The notes: generated by a model from the sequence alone, not told the origin. Shown: positions 27,338 to 35,293, counted from the first letter of the stretch. The stretch: DNA of 46,965 nt from Ardenticatenales bacterium (GCA_020853525.1 JADYYS010000017.1:1-46965), one strand, 5' to 3'. Translations and numbers: made by a program.

Positions 27338-28531
27338 TTACCCCACCCGCTCCACCACCACCGCCGTGCTCCCGCCCGTCCCGTGGCACAACGTCGCCAG
27401 GCCGAGGCTCTTGCCCCGATCGGCCAGCGCGGCCAGCAGCGTGACGATCAGCCGCGCGCCCGTCGCGCCGATCGGGTGTCCGAGGGCGATCGCGCCGCCG
27501 TTCACGTTCAGCTTTTCGTAGGGTACGCCCAACTCGCGGTGGAACAGGACGGAGTTCACCGCGAAGGCCTCGTTGTTCTCGAAGAGGTCGATATCGTCGA
27601 CCGTCATGCCGAGCTGGTCGAGGAGCTGCTTGACCGCCGGGATCGGCGCGGCGGCGAAGCGCCAGCCCGGGCCGGCCGCCCAGGTGTGGCCGAGGACCTT
27701 GGCGATGGGCTTGAGACCGTGGGCCGCCACGGCATCGCCGCTGGCGACGACGAGCGCCGCAGCGCCGTCCGTCAGCTGGCTGGCGTTGCCGGCGGTGATC
27801 ACGCCGTCCGGGTTGAACGCCGGCCGGAGCCTGGCCAGGCTTTCCAGCGTCGTGTCGGGCCGGATCCCCTCGTCGCGGTCGACGACGGTCACGCCCTTGC
27901 GGCCCTGGATCTCGTACGGCGCGATCTCGCCCGCGAACTTGCCGCCATCCGTCGCCGCCGCGGCGCGGCGGTGGGACTCGAACGCCACCTCGTCGAGGTC
28001 GGCGCGGCTGATCCCGAACTCGGCGGCCAGCCGCTCCGTCTGATCGCCCATCCGCTCGCCGGTCAGCGGGTCCGTCAGGCCGTCGTGGTCGAGCAGGTCG
28101 ATCAGCGGCTCGGACTTGCCCGAGATGTACTTGTAGCCCCAGCGCGCCGCCGGCCGGAGCAGGAAGCCGCTCTGGGACATCGACTCCGTGCCGCCGGCGA
28201 CCATGATGTCGCGCTCGCCGGCCTTGATGTGCGTCACGGCGTTCATCGTGGCCAGCATGGCCGAGCTGCACACCATGTTCACGTGGTAGCCGTCGATCGT
28301 GTCCGGGATGCCGGCCTTGATGGCGGCCTGGCGGGCGATCAACTGCCCGTGCCCGGCGCTGACGACGTTGCCGAACACGTAGCCGTCGACGGCCTCGGGG
28401 GCGACGTTGCCGCGCGCCAGGGCCGCGCGCATCGCGTGCGCCCCGAGGTCGACCGGCGAGACGTCCATCAGCCCGCCGCCGAACTTGCCGAGGGGCGTCC
28501 GAGCGCCCGAGACGATGAATGCTTCCTTCAT
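27338..28531 (-). CDS. phaA: Acetyl-CoA C-acetyltransferase (thiolase)
   Basis: This 397-residue thiolase condenses two acetyl-CoA into acetoacetyl-CoA, the first step to polyhydroxybutyrate; the same fold also works in beta-oxidation. The acyl-accepting Cys88 lies in NMVCSSAM, the base His352 in ALGHPIGATG and the second Cys382 in LCHGTGGST. The opening FIVSGARTPLGKFGG is standard. The ATG at 28531 follows an AAGGAG-type site. It is the last gene of the phasin-phaE-phaC-phaA run. A phaB reductase is not in the window and must be encoded elsewhere if the pathway is complete. The symbol rests on context as much as on sequence. Confidence 0.92.
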   Translation of the reverse strand: MKEAFIVSGARTPLGKFGGGLMDVSPVDLGAHAMRAALARGNVAPEAVDGYVFGNVVSAGHGQLIARQAAIKAGIPDTIDGYHVNMVCSSAMLATMNAVTHIKAGERDIMVAGGTESMSQSGFLLRPAARWGYKYISGKSEPLIDLLDHDGLTDPLTGERMGDQTERLAAEFGISRADLDEVAFESHRRAAAATDGGKFAGEIAPYEIQGRKGVTVVDRDEGIRPDTTLESLARLRPAFNPDGVITAGNASQLTDGAAALVVASGDAVAAHGLKPIAKVLGHTWAAGPGWRFAAAPIPAVKQLLDQLGMTVDDIDLFENNEAFAVNSVLFHRELGVPYEKLNVNGGAIALGHPIGATGARLIVTLLAALADRGKSLGLATLCHGTGGSTAVVVERVG

Positions 28532-28543
28532 GGTCCGCTGACT

Positions 28544-28594
28544 CCTTGTGCGCGTATTCGTTCCTGTGCGCGAATGGTCCCTGTGTGCGAATGG
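28544..28594 (-). repeat. Three 17-bp tandem repeats in the phaA leader
   Basis: Three near-identical 17-base units (28544-28560, 28561-28577, 28578-28594) lie between phaC and phaA. Read on the minus strand, each contains CGCRCA followed by a purine-rich core (AGGGA, AGGAA, AAGGAG). The last one is the Shine-Dalgarno site of phaA. The duplicated sites could act as standby ribosome sites. Confidence 0.65.
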
Positions 28595-28607
28595 TGAGCG
28601 AACGGCA

Positions 28608-29696
28608 TCACGACCGCGCGTCGAGCCATTCCACGAGCGCCGCCGGCAATGTCTTCTGCACCTTGCCGCTGACGTACATGCCGATGTGGCCGACCGGATA
28701 GGACAGTTCCTTGTAGTCCGTCGTGCCCACGCGCCCGGCCAGCGCCAGCGACGAGGCCGGGGGGACAAGATGGTCCTGCTCGGCGAAGACGTTCAGCACC
28801 GGCATCGTCACGGCCTTCAGGTCGACGCGCCGGCCGCCGAGCTCGACCTCGCCGGCGATCAGCTTGTTGTCCTGGTAGAAGTCCTTCAGGAACTGGCGAT
28901 AGGCCTCGCCGGCCTGATCCGGGCTGTCGAAGATCCACTTCTCCATCCGCAGGAAATTGCGGACCTTCGTCTCGTCTTCGGCGATGTCCAACAGTCCGGC
29001 GTACTTGGCGACGTTCAGCTGGAACGGCTTGAGCATCAGGAAGCCGAGGTTCATGAAGTCGCCGGGGATATTGCCAAGCGCATCGACCATGAGGTCGATG
29101 TCCATCGGCCGCGCCCAGGCGTTCAGCAGACCGCACTCGGCGCCGCTCTCCGCGTGGAAGTCGACCGGGGCGACCATCGCGATGAGGCTCTTGACCTTGT
29201 CGGGATGCAGCGCCGCGTAGCACAAGCTGAACGTGCCGCCCTGGCAGATCCCGAGGACGTGGATCGCCGGCTGGCCCGATCGCTCGCGGACCTCGTCCAC
29301 GCAGCGGTCGATGTAGCCGTTGATGTAATCGTCCAGCGTCCGCCAGCGGTCGGCCCGGGTGGGGTAGCCCCAGTCGATCAAGTAGACGTCGAGGCCGAGG
29401 TCCAGCAGGTTGCGGACGAGGGAGCGGTCCTCCTGGAGGTCGACCATGTACGGCCGGTTGACGAGCGCGTACGAGATCAACAGCGGCACCGGCCGCGGTT
29501 CGGCCACGCGCGGCGTGAAGCGGTAGAGCGTGATCCCATCCTCGCTCCAGACCGCCTCCTTGGCCGAGCAGCCGACCGTCACATCGTCGCTGTCGATGCG
29601 CGAGAGCGTCTCGACGCCGGCCACGGTCTGGCGGCTCATCTCGGCCAGCTCGCGGGCGAACGTCTCAGGCGTGATCGCGAACACGTTGGGCATCAT
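28608..29696 (-). CDS. phaC: Class III PHA synthase subunit PhaC
   Basis: This 362-residue alpha/beta-hydrolase polymerises 3-hydroxyacyl-CoA at the granule surface. The nucleophile Cys151 sits in the lipase-like box GICQGG, with Asp308 in EQDHLVPP and His337 in VGHIGMYV. DVYLIDWGYPTRADRWRTL is a PhaC hallmark. The short length and adjacency to phaE identify class III, in which PhaC needs PhaE. The start codon overlaps the phaE stop by one base (TGATG). A full AAGGAGGT site ends six bases before it, so PhaC translation should be strong and coupled. Confidence 0.96.
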   Translation of the reverse strand: MMPNVFAITPETFARELAEMSRQTVAGVETLSRIDSDDVTVGCSAKEAVWSEDGITLYRFTPRVAEPRPVPLLISYALVNRPYMVDLQEDRSLVRNLLDLGLDVYLIDWGYPTRADRWRTLDDYINGYIDRCVDEVRERSGQPAIHVLGICQGGTFSLCYAALHPDKVKSLIAMVAPVDFHAESGAECGLLNAWARPMDIDLMVDALGNIPGDFMNLGFLMLKPFQLNVAKYAGLLDIAEDETKVRNFLRMEKWIFDSPDQAGEAYRQFLKDFYQDNKLIAGEVELGGRRVDLKAVTMPVLNVFAEQDHLVPPASSLALAGRVGTTDYKELSYPVGHIGMYVSGKVQKTLPAALVEWLDARS

Positions 29697-30889
29697 CAGG
29701 ACACCTCCTTGTCGGTCGCCTTGTCGGTCGCCTTGCCGGTCGCCTTGTCGGTCGAAGCCCGGCCCGCCGTGCGCGTCGTGGGCTGCGCCGCCGCCATCGC
29801 CCGGCGGAGCTCGCGAACCTCGCGCTTGAGGGCGTGCAAACGCCGGTTCGTCTCATCCAGCTCGCTGCGCGACGGGATGTCCGTCATCTTGAGCGCCGTC
29901 TCGGCGATGTCGCGTTCGCGCAGGCGATAGCGCATCGCCGCGGCCAGCATCGCGGCCTGCGCCTCGGCGTAGCGCGGCGCGCGGAAGGCGTCCTCGAGCG
30001 AGCCGTCGGTGGCTTCGGACCAGACGTTCACGAACTCGCGCAGGCTGGTGATCGGCGTGTTCGCCTCGGCCCGCCGGCGGAGCATGTCGACCCCCGCCTG
30101 CCCGGACGCCGCCCAGGCTTCGTTCAGGACGACGCTGAACTCGAACACCGCGCGTCGGTAGTCCACCCAGGCCTCGAAGCCGCGCTGCAGCATCTCGGTC
30201 GTCTCGCGGGAATAGCCCATCGACGGCGTCTCGAGGAGACGTCCGGCGCTGCGCTCCCATGCGTCCCACAGGAGGCGCGTCTGGCCCAACATCTCGGAGC
30301 TGTCGCCGCCGAAGGCGCGCGAGGCCGACGTCGGCACCTCCTTGATCAGGTTCGCCCACGGTCCGGGCAGTCGCTCAAGGGCGGCAAGGTAGCCGGCCCA
30401 AAGGCTGTTCATGTCGCCGGGCGGCGTGCCAAGGCCGGACCACGGCACGGCGATCGACTGCTGCATCAGCCGGCCGAACGCATCGAGCTTGGCCGTCGTC
30501 TCCTCGGGCGAGGTCGCCGGCGCCGAGAGCATCGACCATGCCTGCTGCATGAGCGCACCGTAACGGAGCATCGTCTCCTGGGTGGCCGCCATGCCCTGGG
30601 CTGCGTCCCTGGCCACCGGGTCCGCCCCGGCCGTCCATGCCGTCGTGGTCTGGTGCGCCAGCTGCCGCCACGAGGCCAGCCACGCGTCCGTTGCACCCGA
30701 CCATGGCGAAGCACCCGGCCATTGCGCGGCGCCCGGCCACGCGGCGCCGGTCGGGGCGGCGCCGGTCGGAGCCGCGCCCGCGGTCTGGGCGCCGGCGGCC
30801 GCAAGGTCAGCCCACTGCGACCACATCTGACGCTGGGCATCGACCATGCCCTGCCACATCGAACCGATCCCGTCCTGACCCTCGCTCAT
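29696..30889 (-). CDS. phaE: Class III PHA synthase subunit PhaE
   Basis: This 397-residue partner of PhaC has a helical core. The segment SMGYSRETTEMLQRGFEAWV followed by DYRRAVFEFSVVLNEAW, and SLREFVNVWSEATDGSLEDA near residue 290, are the conserved PhaE/PHA_synth_III_E region. Residues about 35-65 form a Gly/Ala/Pro/Trp repeat (APTGAAPTGAAWPG). A C-terminal coiled coil (ELDETNRRLHALKREVREL) may bind PhaC or the granule surface, and a Lys/Asp/Thr repeat ends the chain. The ATG at 30889 lies nine bases after GAGGGG; the ATG at 30898 directly touches that site and is less likely. The stop overlaps the phaC start. Confidence 0.9.
   Translation of the reverse strand: MSEGQDGIGSMWQGMVDAQRQMWSQWADLAAAGAQTAGAAPTGAAPTGAAWPGAAQWPGASPWSGATDAWLASWRQLAHQTTTAWTAGADPVARDAAQGMAATQETMLRYGALMQQAWSMLSAPATSPEETTAKLDAFGRLMQQSIAVPWSGLGTPPGDMNSLWAGYLAALERLPGPWANLIKEVPTSASRAFGGDSSEMLGQTRLLWDAWERSAGRLLETPSMGYSRETTEMLQRGFEAWVDYRRAVFEFSVVLNEAWAASGQAGVDMLRRRAEANTPITSLREFVNVWSEATDGSLEDAFRAPRYAEAQAAMLAAAMRYRLRERDIAETALKMTDIPSRSELDETNRRLHALKREVRELRRAMAAAQPTTRTAGRASTDKATGKATDKATDKEVS
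29708..29755 (-). repeat. Four 12-bp tandem repeats at the phaE 3' end
   Basis: Four copies of a 12-base unit (one with a single change, and a changed last base in the outermost copy) encode the Thr-Asp-Lys-Ala/Gly tail of PhaE. The innermost copy merges with the AAGGAGGT site of phaC, so slippage here could alter only the PhaE tail and leave phaC translation intact. Confidence 0.8.
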
Positions 30890-30957
30890 GGCGCCCATCC
30901 CCTCGACGGCACGGAGCCGCTCGGTGCCCGGCGCGCACGCCGGCAGTTGAAACGACG

Positions 30958-30995
30958 ATCGGCCAGGGCACGGTGGATACTGTGCCCTGGCCGAT
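30958..30995. terminator. Perfect 14-bp hairpin between phasin and phaE
   Basis: A 14-bp stem without mismatches (30958-30971 against 30982-30995) has a 10-base loop and lies 48 bases after the phasin stop. No T-run follows on the minus strand. It may partly terminate transcription or protect the phasin message, which would give more phasin than synthase. Confidence 0.6.
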
Positions 30996-31043
30996 GACGA
31001 TGCGCCTCAAGGCAACCGCCCGTGGCGCGCAGCGCGAATGCGC

Positions 31044-31463
31044 TTAGTTCTTGCGGGCGGCCTTGGCCGTGTCCGCGACGCTCTCGGCCATCTCGCGGCC
31101 GGCGGTCGCGAACTCGGCGACCTGCGTCTGCGCGACGCGCGCCTGCGCCTGCACGGCCTTCACGGTCTCCTGGGCCATCGACTGGCCGGCCGTGCTCAGC
31201 GTCTCGGCGAGCTTGGTGGCCTGGTGCACGCCGGTCTGGACCTGACCCTGCCACGCCTCGGCGGCCTTCTGGATCTGGGCCTGCTCGCGCTGCGCCAACT
31301 CCTGGATGCGGTTCGCCGTGTCGGTGAACAGCACATTCCACTGCTCGCGCAGCGAAACGAGGGCTTCCATCTGGGCCTTCGTGGCCTCGAGGTTGAAGTG
31401 GTTCCAGGCGGTGAGGGTCTCGTTCCACTGGCTCAGGTTCGTCTTGACGGTCTCGGGCATCAT
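31044..31463 (-). CDS. Phasin-like PHA granule protein
   Basis: A 139-residue, almost wholly alpha-helical, Gln/Ala-rich protein (QWNETLTAWNHFNLEATKAQ, AQARVAQTQVAEFATAGREM). This is the amphipathic composition of phasins, which coat polyhydroxyalkanoate granules and control their size. The start is the first of two adjacent ATGs (31463/31460) behind AGGAGAG. It is the first gene of the phasin-phaE-phaC-phaA run and has its own promoter with a SARP-like operator. The family call rests on composition, size and neighbourhood. Confidence 0.78.
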   Translation of the reverse strand: MMPETVKTNLSQWNETLTAWNHFNLEATKAQMEALVSLREQWNVLFTDTANRIQELAQREQAQIQKAAEAWQGQVQTGVHQATKLAETLSTAGQSMAQETVKAVQAQARVAQTQVAEFATAGREMAESVADTAKAARKN

Positions 31464-31552
31464 CGTGGTCTCTCCTAGGCGTATCGGCACCCCGCGATCC
31501 GCAGGGTGGCTTTCGTGTTTCGCCGGCTACGCATTCGTGCCGTACGATGGAC

Positions 31553-31584
31553 AGTCTACCCAGGTGAGTTACACACCAGTTACA
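31553..31584 (-). promoter_or_regulatory. SARP-type operator and -10 box for the PHA operon
   Basis: On the minus strand the heptamer TGTAACT occurs at 31584-31578 and again at 31573-31567, separated by GGTG, giving an 11-base period. Exactly eight bases later stands TAGACT (31558-31553), a plausible -10 box, with no -35. Characterised SARP activators bind heptamer repeats with four-base gaps whose last copy is eight bases from the -10. A SARP-family gene lies about 0.7 kb upstream. The predicted start is near 31546, leaving a leader of about 83 bases before the phasin ATG. Confidence 0.6.
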
Positions 31585-31622
31585 GCGGCCGCACGCGCAC
31601 GCCGAGAACCCTGCGAATCCGT

Positions 31623-31647
31623 GTAGGGGCGGGTCTCAGACCCGCCC
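31623..31647 (+). repeat. Single REP-like element with GTAG head
   Basis: GTAG is followed by an inverted repeat with 10-bp arms (31627-31636 against 31638-31647) and a one-base loop. Head and outer stem (GTAGGGGC...GCCC) match the elements at 27201-27293, but the stem core differs, so it looks like a sister family. It lies between the 194-residue unknown gene and the phasin promoter. Confidence 0.65.
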
Positions 31648-31665
31648 TCCCGCGCCCCTCACGAC

Positions 31666-32250
31666 TCACGACGTCGATTCGCCCAAATCCCGCCCCCCCA
31701 ACGCCGCCTCAACCCGCGCCACCTTCTCGTCCAGCGCCTGCAGCCGGGCCGCCACCTCACCCAGCGCGGCCAGCACCGCCGCCGCGTCCGGCGGGCGCTT
31801 GTCCTTGTCGGCGGCCGCCCCCGTACCCAGAAACGGCGACCACCACGTCAGCGAGCGCTCGATCTGCTCACCCACCTGCTGGCGTACGGCCTCCGACTTC
31901 GCCATCGTCTGGCTGAAGGCGTCGAGCATGTACGTGGCGTAGCCGCTCGTCACGCGCTCCCACAGCTGGAAGCTGTCGGCCAGCGCCTGTCGCTGGTCGT
32001 CCGGCGAGCGGTCGGCGACGGCGTTCATCGTCAGCGTCGCCAGCTGGTGCTGCATGAACGCCACCGCGTCGGCGAACTCGGTGAAGCGCGCCTCGGCATC
32101 GCTCTGGACGTGCCGGATATGGCCCCGCCAGCGGACGCGCGACTCACCGCCCTCATCCGCATAGAGATCCTGGGTGAACCGCAGGACGAACGAGGCGATG
32201 TCCCCTCCCGCCTCCGTCGGTCGCCGCGCACCGCTATCACGCTCAGCCAT
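31666..32250 (-). CDS. Unknown helical protein of the PHA locus
   Basis: I do not recognise this 194-residue protein. The N-terminal part reads FVLRFTQDLYADEGGESRVR and then WRGHIRHVQSDAEARFTEF, a compact segment that looks conserved. The middle is helical with aromatic residues (SFQLWERVTSGYATYMLDAF). After a Lys/Asp-rich turn, the C-terminus is a clear coiled coil (VLAALGEVAARLQALDEKVA). The helical character and the place between a SARP-family gene and the phasin suggest a second granule-associated or regulatory PHA protein, but that rests on position. The start is the ATG at 32250, 45 bases after the regulator gene. Confidence 0.72.
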   Translation of the reverse strand: MAERDSGARRPTEAGGDIASFVLRFTQDLYADEGGESRVRWRGHIRHVQSDAEARFTEFADAVAFMQHQLATLTMNAVADRSPDDQRQALADSFQLWERVTSGYATYMLDAFSQTMAKSEAVRQQVGEQIERSLTWWSPFLGTGAAADKDKRPPDAAAVLAALGEVAARLQALDEKVARVEAALGGRDLGESTS

Positions 32251-32295
32251 GTCCGCTTCCTCCGAATCACGTCCGTCCGCCGCTTGCGACGCCGG

Positions 32296-33180
32296 CTACG
32301 CCCCCACTCCGAGCCGGACGGAATCGTACACCGCCCGCGTCTGCGGCAGCGGGGCGATGCCGAGCTCGCTCTCCAGCGCCGCCACGCACCGCTCCCAACT
32401 GCGAATCGCCAGCGCCCGGTTGCCGCGGGCGGCGTGAGCGCGCATCTCGATCCGCCAGGCGTCCTCCCAAACCGGGTCGGTCGCCAGGACGTGGCCCGTC
32501 AGCCGCAGGCTCTCGAGCGGGTTCGTCTCGACGAGCAGCTCCGCCAGCGTCGTCATCGCCCCGAACGCCAGCACCTGCAGCCGCTCGTGCTCGCTGCTCG
32601 CCCAGTCGTCATAGCGTCGTTCGGGGAGATAGTCCCCGCCGTACAACGCCGCCGCCGCCGCATAGTGCGCCGCGGCCCCGTCGCGGTCGCCGCCGATCAG
32701 CCGGTTGCCGGCCGCCACGTGCCCCTCGAGCGCCTCGGCATCGACCCACGCCTCCGCCAGGTCGATGCCGTATGCCGCTCCCCAGCGCCGAACGAAGCGC
32801 GGCTCGGCCCGTGCCGCGCGGTCCGGTTCGAGCGCCCGCTGCACGGCGTTCAGCGCCACCTTGAAGTCCCTGTCCCCGGCGGCCGCATCGAGATCCGGCC
32901 AGAGCGCGTCGACGATCTGCTCCTTGTCGAGCCGCTTGCGCCGGAGCGTCACGACGAACTGGAACAGCTGGACCGCCTTGTCCCGACCCCAGGCGGCCGG
33001 CAGCACCGGCACGCCGTCCCGCCAGACGCGAAACGCGCCCAACGTCTGGACGACGAGCGGCACGACCCGAATCGCCGCAGCCAGCGGGTCATCCCGCACG
33101 CCCGCCGGATCATCGGGGGACTGCGGTGGGTCGGACGCCTGAACGCTCACGCGGTCGATTGTCGTCGCCGATCCGACCAC
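32296..33180 (-). CDS. SARP-family regulator (winged helix + BTAD)
   Basis: A 294-residue DNA-binding activator. An OmpR-like winged helix covers about residues 40-125 (VQTLGAFRVWRDGVPVLPAA, QIVDALWPDLD, RDFKVALNAVQRALEP). A bacterial transcriptional activator domain of helical repeats then runs to the end (AAAALYGGDYLPERRYDDWA, ALAIRSWERCVAALESELGI). No ATPase or sensor domain follows, so it is the compact SARP form. It is translated from GTG at 33180 or, possibly, GTG at 33150; neither has a strong ribosome-binding site. Its family binds phased heptamers, and such a repeat stands before the phasin gene downstream, so it probably controls PHA formation. Confidence 0.87.
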   Translation of the reverse strand: MVGSATTIDRVSVQASDPPQSPDDPAGVRDDPLAAAIRVVPLVVQTLGAFRVWRDGVPVLPAAWGRDKAVQLFQFVVTLRRKRLDKEQIVDALWPDLDAAAGDRDFKVALNAVQRALEPDRAARAEPRFVRRWGAAYGIDLAEAWVDAEALEGHVAAGNRLIGGDRDGAAAHYAAAAALYGGDYLPERRYDDWASSEHERLQVLAFGAMTTLAELLVETNPLESLRLTGHVLATDPVWEDAWRIEMRAHAARGNRALAIRSWERCVAALESELGIAPLPQTRAVYDSVRLGVGA

Positions 33181-33217
33181 GCGTCAACCGCCGCATCCGC
33201 CACCGCGTCCCGCGCCG

Positions 33218-33526
33218 TTACGACTTCGCCCGCGGCCGCGTGATCCTCGGCCGCCCCGGCGAAGCTGCGTCCACGATCACGGCGTGCGCCGCACCGACGT
33301 CCTCGAGCACGGCGGCGAGCGCGATCTCGCGCGGCCAGCCCTCGCTGGCCAGCGTCCATGCTGCGTCGAGCGTCTCGGCCGTCCAGGCGTCGTCGCCGGC
33401 GCTGAGCTTGGCCAGCGCGGCGTAGGCGGTGCGGAAGGCGGTCAGGCGGTCGGGCGTGGCTGCAGCGGGCAGGGCGCGCTCGACGGCGCGGACGGCCAGC
33501 TTGAGGCGGGTCTCGGGCAGAGCCAT
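33218..33526 (-). CDS. Small helical protein of unknown function
   Basis: A 102-residue protein that starts MALPETRLKLAVRAVERALP and is mostly helical (LTAFRTAYAALAKLS, TAETLDAAWTLASEGW). It ends in a basic tail (PRITRPRAKS). I recognise no family. The ATG at 33526 has GGGAGAG seven bases upstream; a longer reading frame to 33751 is Arg-rich and unlikely. The SARP-family gene follows after 37 bases, so it heads that transcript. Confidence 0.65.
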   Translation of the reverse strand: MALPETRLKLAVRAVERALPAAATPDRLTAFRTAYAALAKLSAGDDAWTAETLDAAWTLASEGWPREIALAAVLEDVGAAHAVIVDAASPGRPRITRPRAKS

Positions 33527-33916
33527 GTCGTACTCTCCCTGGGTTGCGATCGGCGTCGTCCCCTGGGCGATCCAGGCGAAGCGGCCGGTCCGGTCGACGC
33601 GGTCCATCCGGCCGACACGCCCGACAGCGTACCCCGTTCGCTGCGTCGTGGCGCGTCCGTTTCCCGCCGCGCGCCCGCCGCGCAGCCGACGCTCGGCGGC
33701 GTCGCATGGCGCCCGACGACCGCATCCGGGCCGCCACCCGGCCGCATGCATGCCCGACAGAGACGACTGGCGCGGCTTGCCATGACCGATATAATCCCGC
33801 CGGTTCCCCCGGGCCGGAGCGTGGTGGCCGTTGGCCGCCGGCCGATCCGGAACAGCGATGCCCGGCCGCCCATGCGCGCGGCGTCGCCATGAATCCCCTC
33901 CAGGAGGCTTGACTTG
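33527..33916. promoter_or_regulatory. Divergent gap with TATAAT box
   Basis: I see no gene in these 390 bases. A consensus TATAAT lies at 33790-33795, 120 bases before the LysM-hydrolase start and on its strand. No -35 with normal spacing is visible, the nearest TTGCCA (33777-33782) being only seven bases away. The remainder is GC-rich with no clear repeat. Confidence 0.4.
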
Positions 33917-35293
33917 ATGCGAAAGCGTCTACTCATCGCAGTGGTTGCCGCAGGCGCCATGATGTCGTTCGGCGGACGTGCGAACGCCGCTCCGTTGACC
34001 GACACGACGTACACCGTCAAGGGCGGCGACACGCTCTCGGGCATCGGCTCGCGCTGCGGTGTCGATTGGAAGAAGATCCAGACGGCCAACCGCTTGGCCA
34101 ACCCGAACCGGATCGCCCCGGGCACGACGTTGAAGATCCCCGGCTCCGCGGCGTGCACCAGCCCGAAGCCCGCCGCACCGCGCCAGGCACCGGCCCAGCC
34201 GCAGCCGGCCGCCCCGGCCGACCCGAACGCCCCAGCGGCGCCCGTCGCCGCCGCCCCGGTTGCCGCGGCGCCGGCCGGCTTCGGCTACGGCATCCAGATC
34301 CACGCGCCCGACGGCGACCAGCGCGCCGTCGACGCCGTCGCGGACATCGGCTTCAACTGGGTGAAGCAGCAGGTCGAATGGTTCCGCTACGAGGGCTCGC
34401 CCGGCCAGGCGAACTTCGCCGGCCTGGACAACCTCGTGAACCAGGCGAACGCCAAGGGCATCAACGTGATGTTCAGCGTCGTCAAGGCGCCGGACTGGGC
34501 GCGGGCGGGCAACTCGGATCGCAGCGTCGCCGGCCCGCCGGCGGACCCGAACACGATGGCCAGCTTCCTCGGCCGCATGGCCGAGCACTTCCGCGGCCGC
34601 GTGAAGGCCTACGAGGTCTGGAACGAGCAGAACCTGCACTACGAGTGGGGCAACGAGCCGCTCTCGGCCGGCCGCTACGTCCAGATCCTGTGCGCCAGCT
34701 ACCGCGCGATCAAGGCCTCCGACCCCGGCGCCGTCGTCGTCAGCGGCGCGCTCACGCCGACCGGCGTGAACAACCACCTGGCGATGGACGACGTGAACTA
34801 CCTCAGCCAGATGTACGGCGCCGGCCTGCGCGGCTGCGCGAACGCCATCGGCGCGCACCCGTCCGGCTACAACAAGCCGGCCACCGCCGGTGTCGGCTGG
34901 TCGGCGCCCGGCAAGACGGACTTCAGCGGCCACCGCTCGTTCTACTTCCAGGGCACGATGCAGGCCTATCGCAACGTCATGGCCCGCAACGGCGACGGCG
35001 GCAAGAAGATTTGGGCCACCGAGTTCGGTTGGGCGTCCGTCGAGAACATGGGTGCCGGTCCGGCGCCCGGTTACGGCTACGCCGCCCAGAACAACGAGGG
35101 CGAGCAGGCACAGTATCTCGTCGACGCGTTCAACATGGCGCGCAGCTGGGGCTATGTCGGTCCGATGTTCGTCTGGAACCTGAACTTCGCGCCCGTCGCC
35201 GGCAACGCCGACGAGAAGGCCGCCTTCAGCATCGTCCGGAACGACTGGGCGCCGCGCCCGGCGTATCACCGGCTGAAGGGCATGTCCAAGTAG
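33917..35293 (+). CDS. Secreted LysM + glycoside hydrolase (clan GH-A-like)
   Basis: This 458-residue protein has a signal peptide (LLIAVVAAGAMMSFGGRANA) and one LysM domain at about 30-75 (TYTVKGGDTLSGIGSRCGVD, ending LKIPG), which binds peptidoglycan or chitin-like glycans. A Pro/Ala linker follows. From about residue 120 a TIM barrel carries the two clan-A glutamates: the acid/base in AYEVWNEQN and the nucleophile in IWATEFGW. This resembles GH39/GH5-type barrels, but the substrate cannot be assigned. The ATG at 33917 lies nine bases after a GGAGG site. The stop is followed by a strong hairpin at 35385-35429. Confidence 0.88.
   Translation: MRKRLLIAVVAAGAMMSFGGRANAAPLTDTTYTVKGGDTLSGIGSRCGVDWKKIQTANRLANPNRIAPGTTLKIPGSAACTSPKPAAPRQAPAQPQPAAPADPNAPAAPVAAAPVAAAPAGFGYGIQIHAPDGDQRAVDAVADIGFNWVKQQVEWFRYEGSPGQANFAGLDNLVNQANAKGINVMFSVVKAPDWARAGNSDRSVAGPPADPNTMASFLGRMAEHFRGRVKAYEVWNEQNLHYEWGNEPLSAGRYVQILCASYRAIKASDPGAVVVSGALTPTGVNNHLAMDDVNYLSQMYGAGLRGCANAIGAHPSGYNKPATAGVGWSAPGKTDFSGHRSFYFQGTMQAYRNVMARNGDGGKKIWATEFGWASVENMGAGPAPGYGYAAQNNEGEQAQYLVDAFNMARSWGYVGPMFVWNLNFAPVAGNADEKAAFSIVRNDWAPRPAYHRLKGMSK

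Noticed and set aside
28542-28594. A CRISPR-like reading of the three 17-bp repeats before phaA
   Set aside because: The units are directly tandem with no spacers and no cas genes are present; they are a leader duplication.
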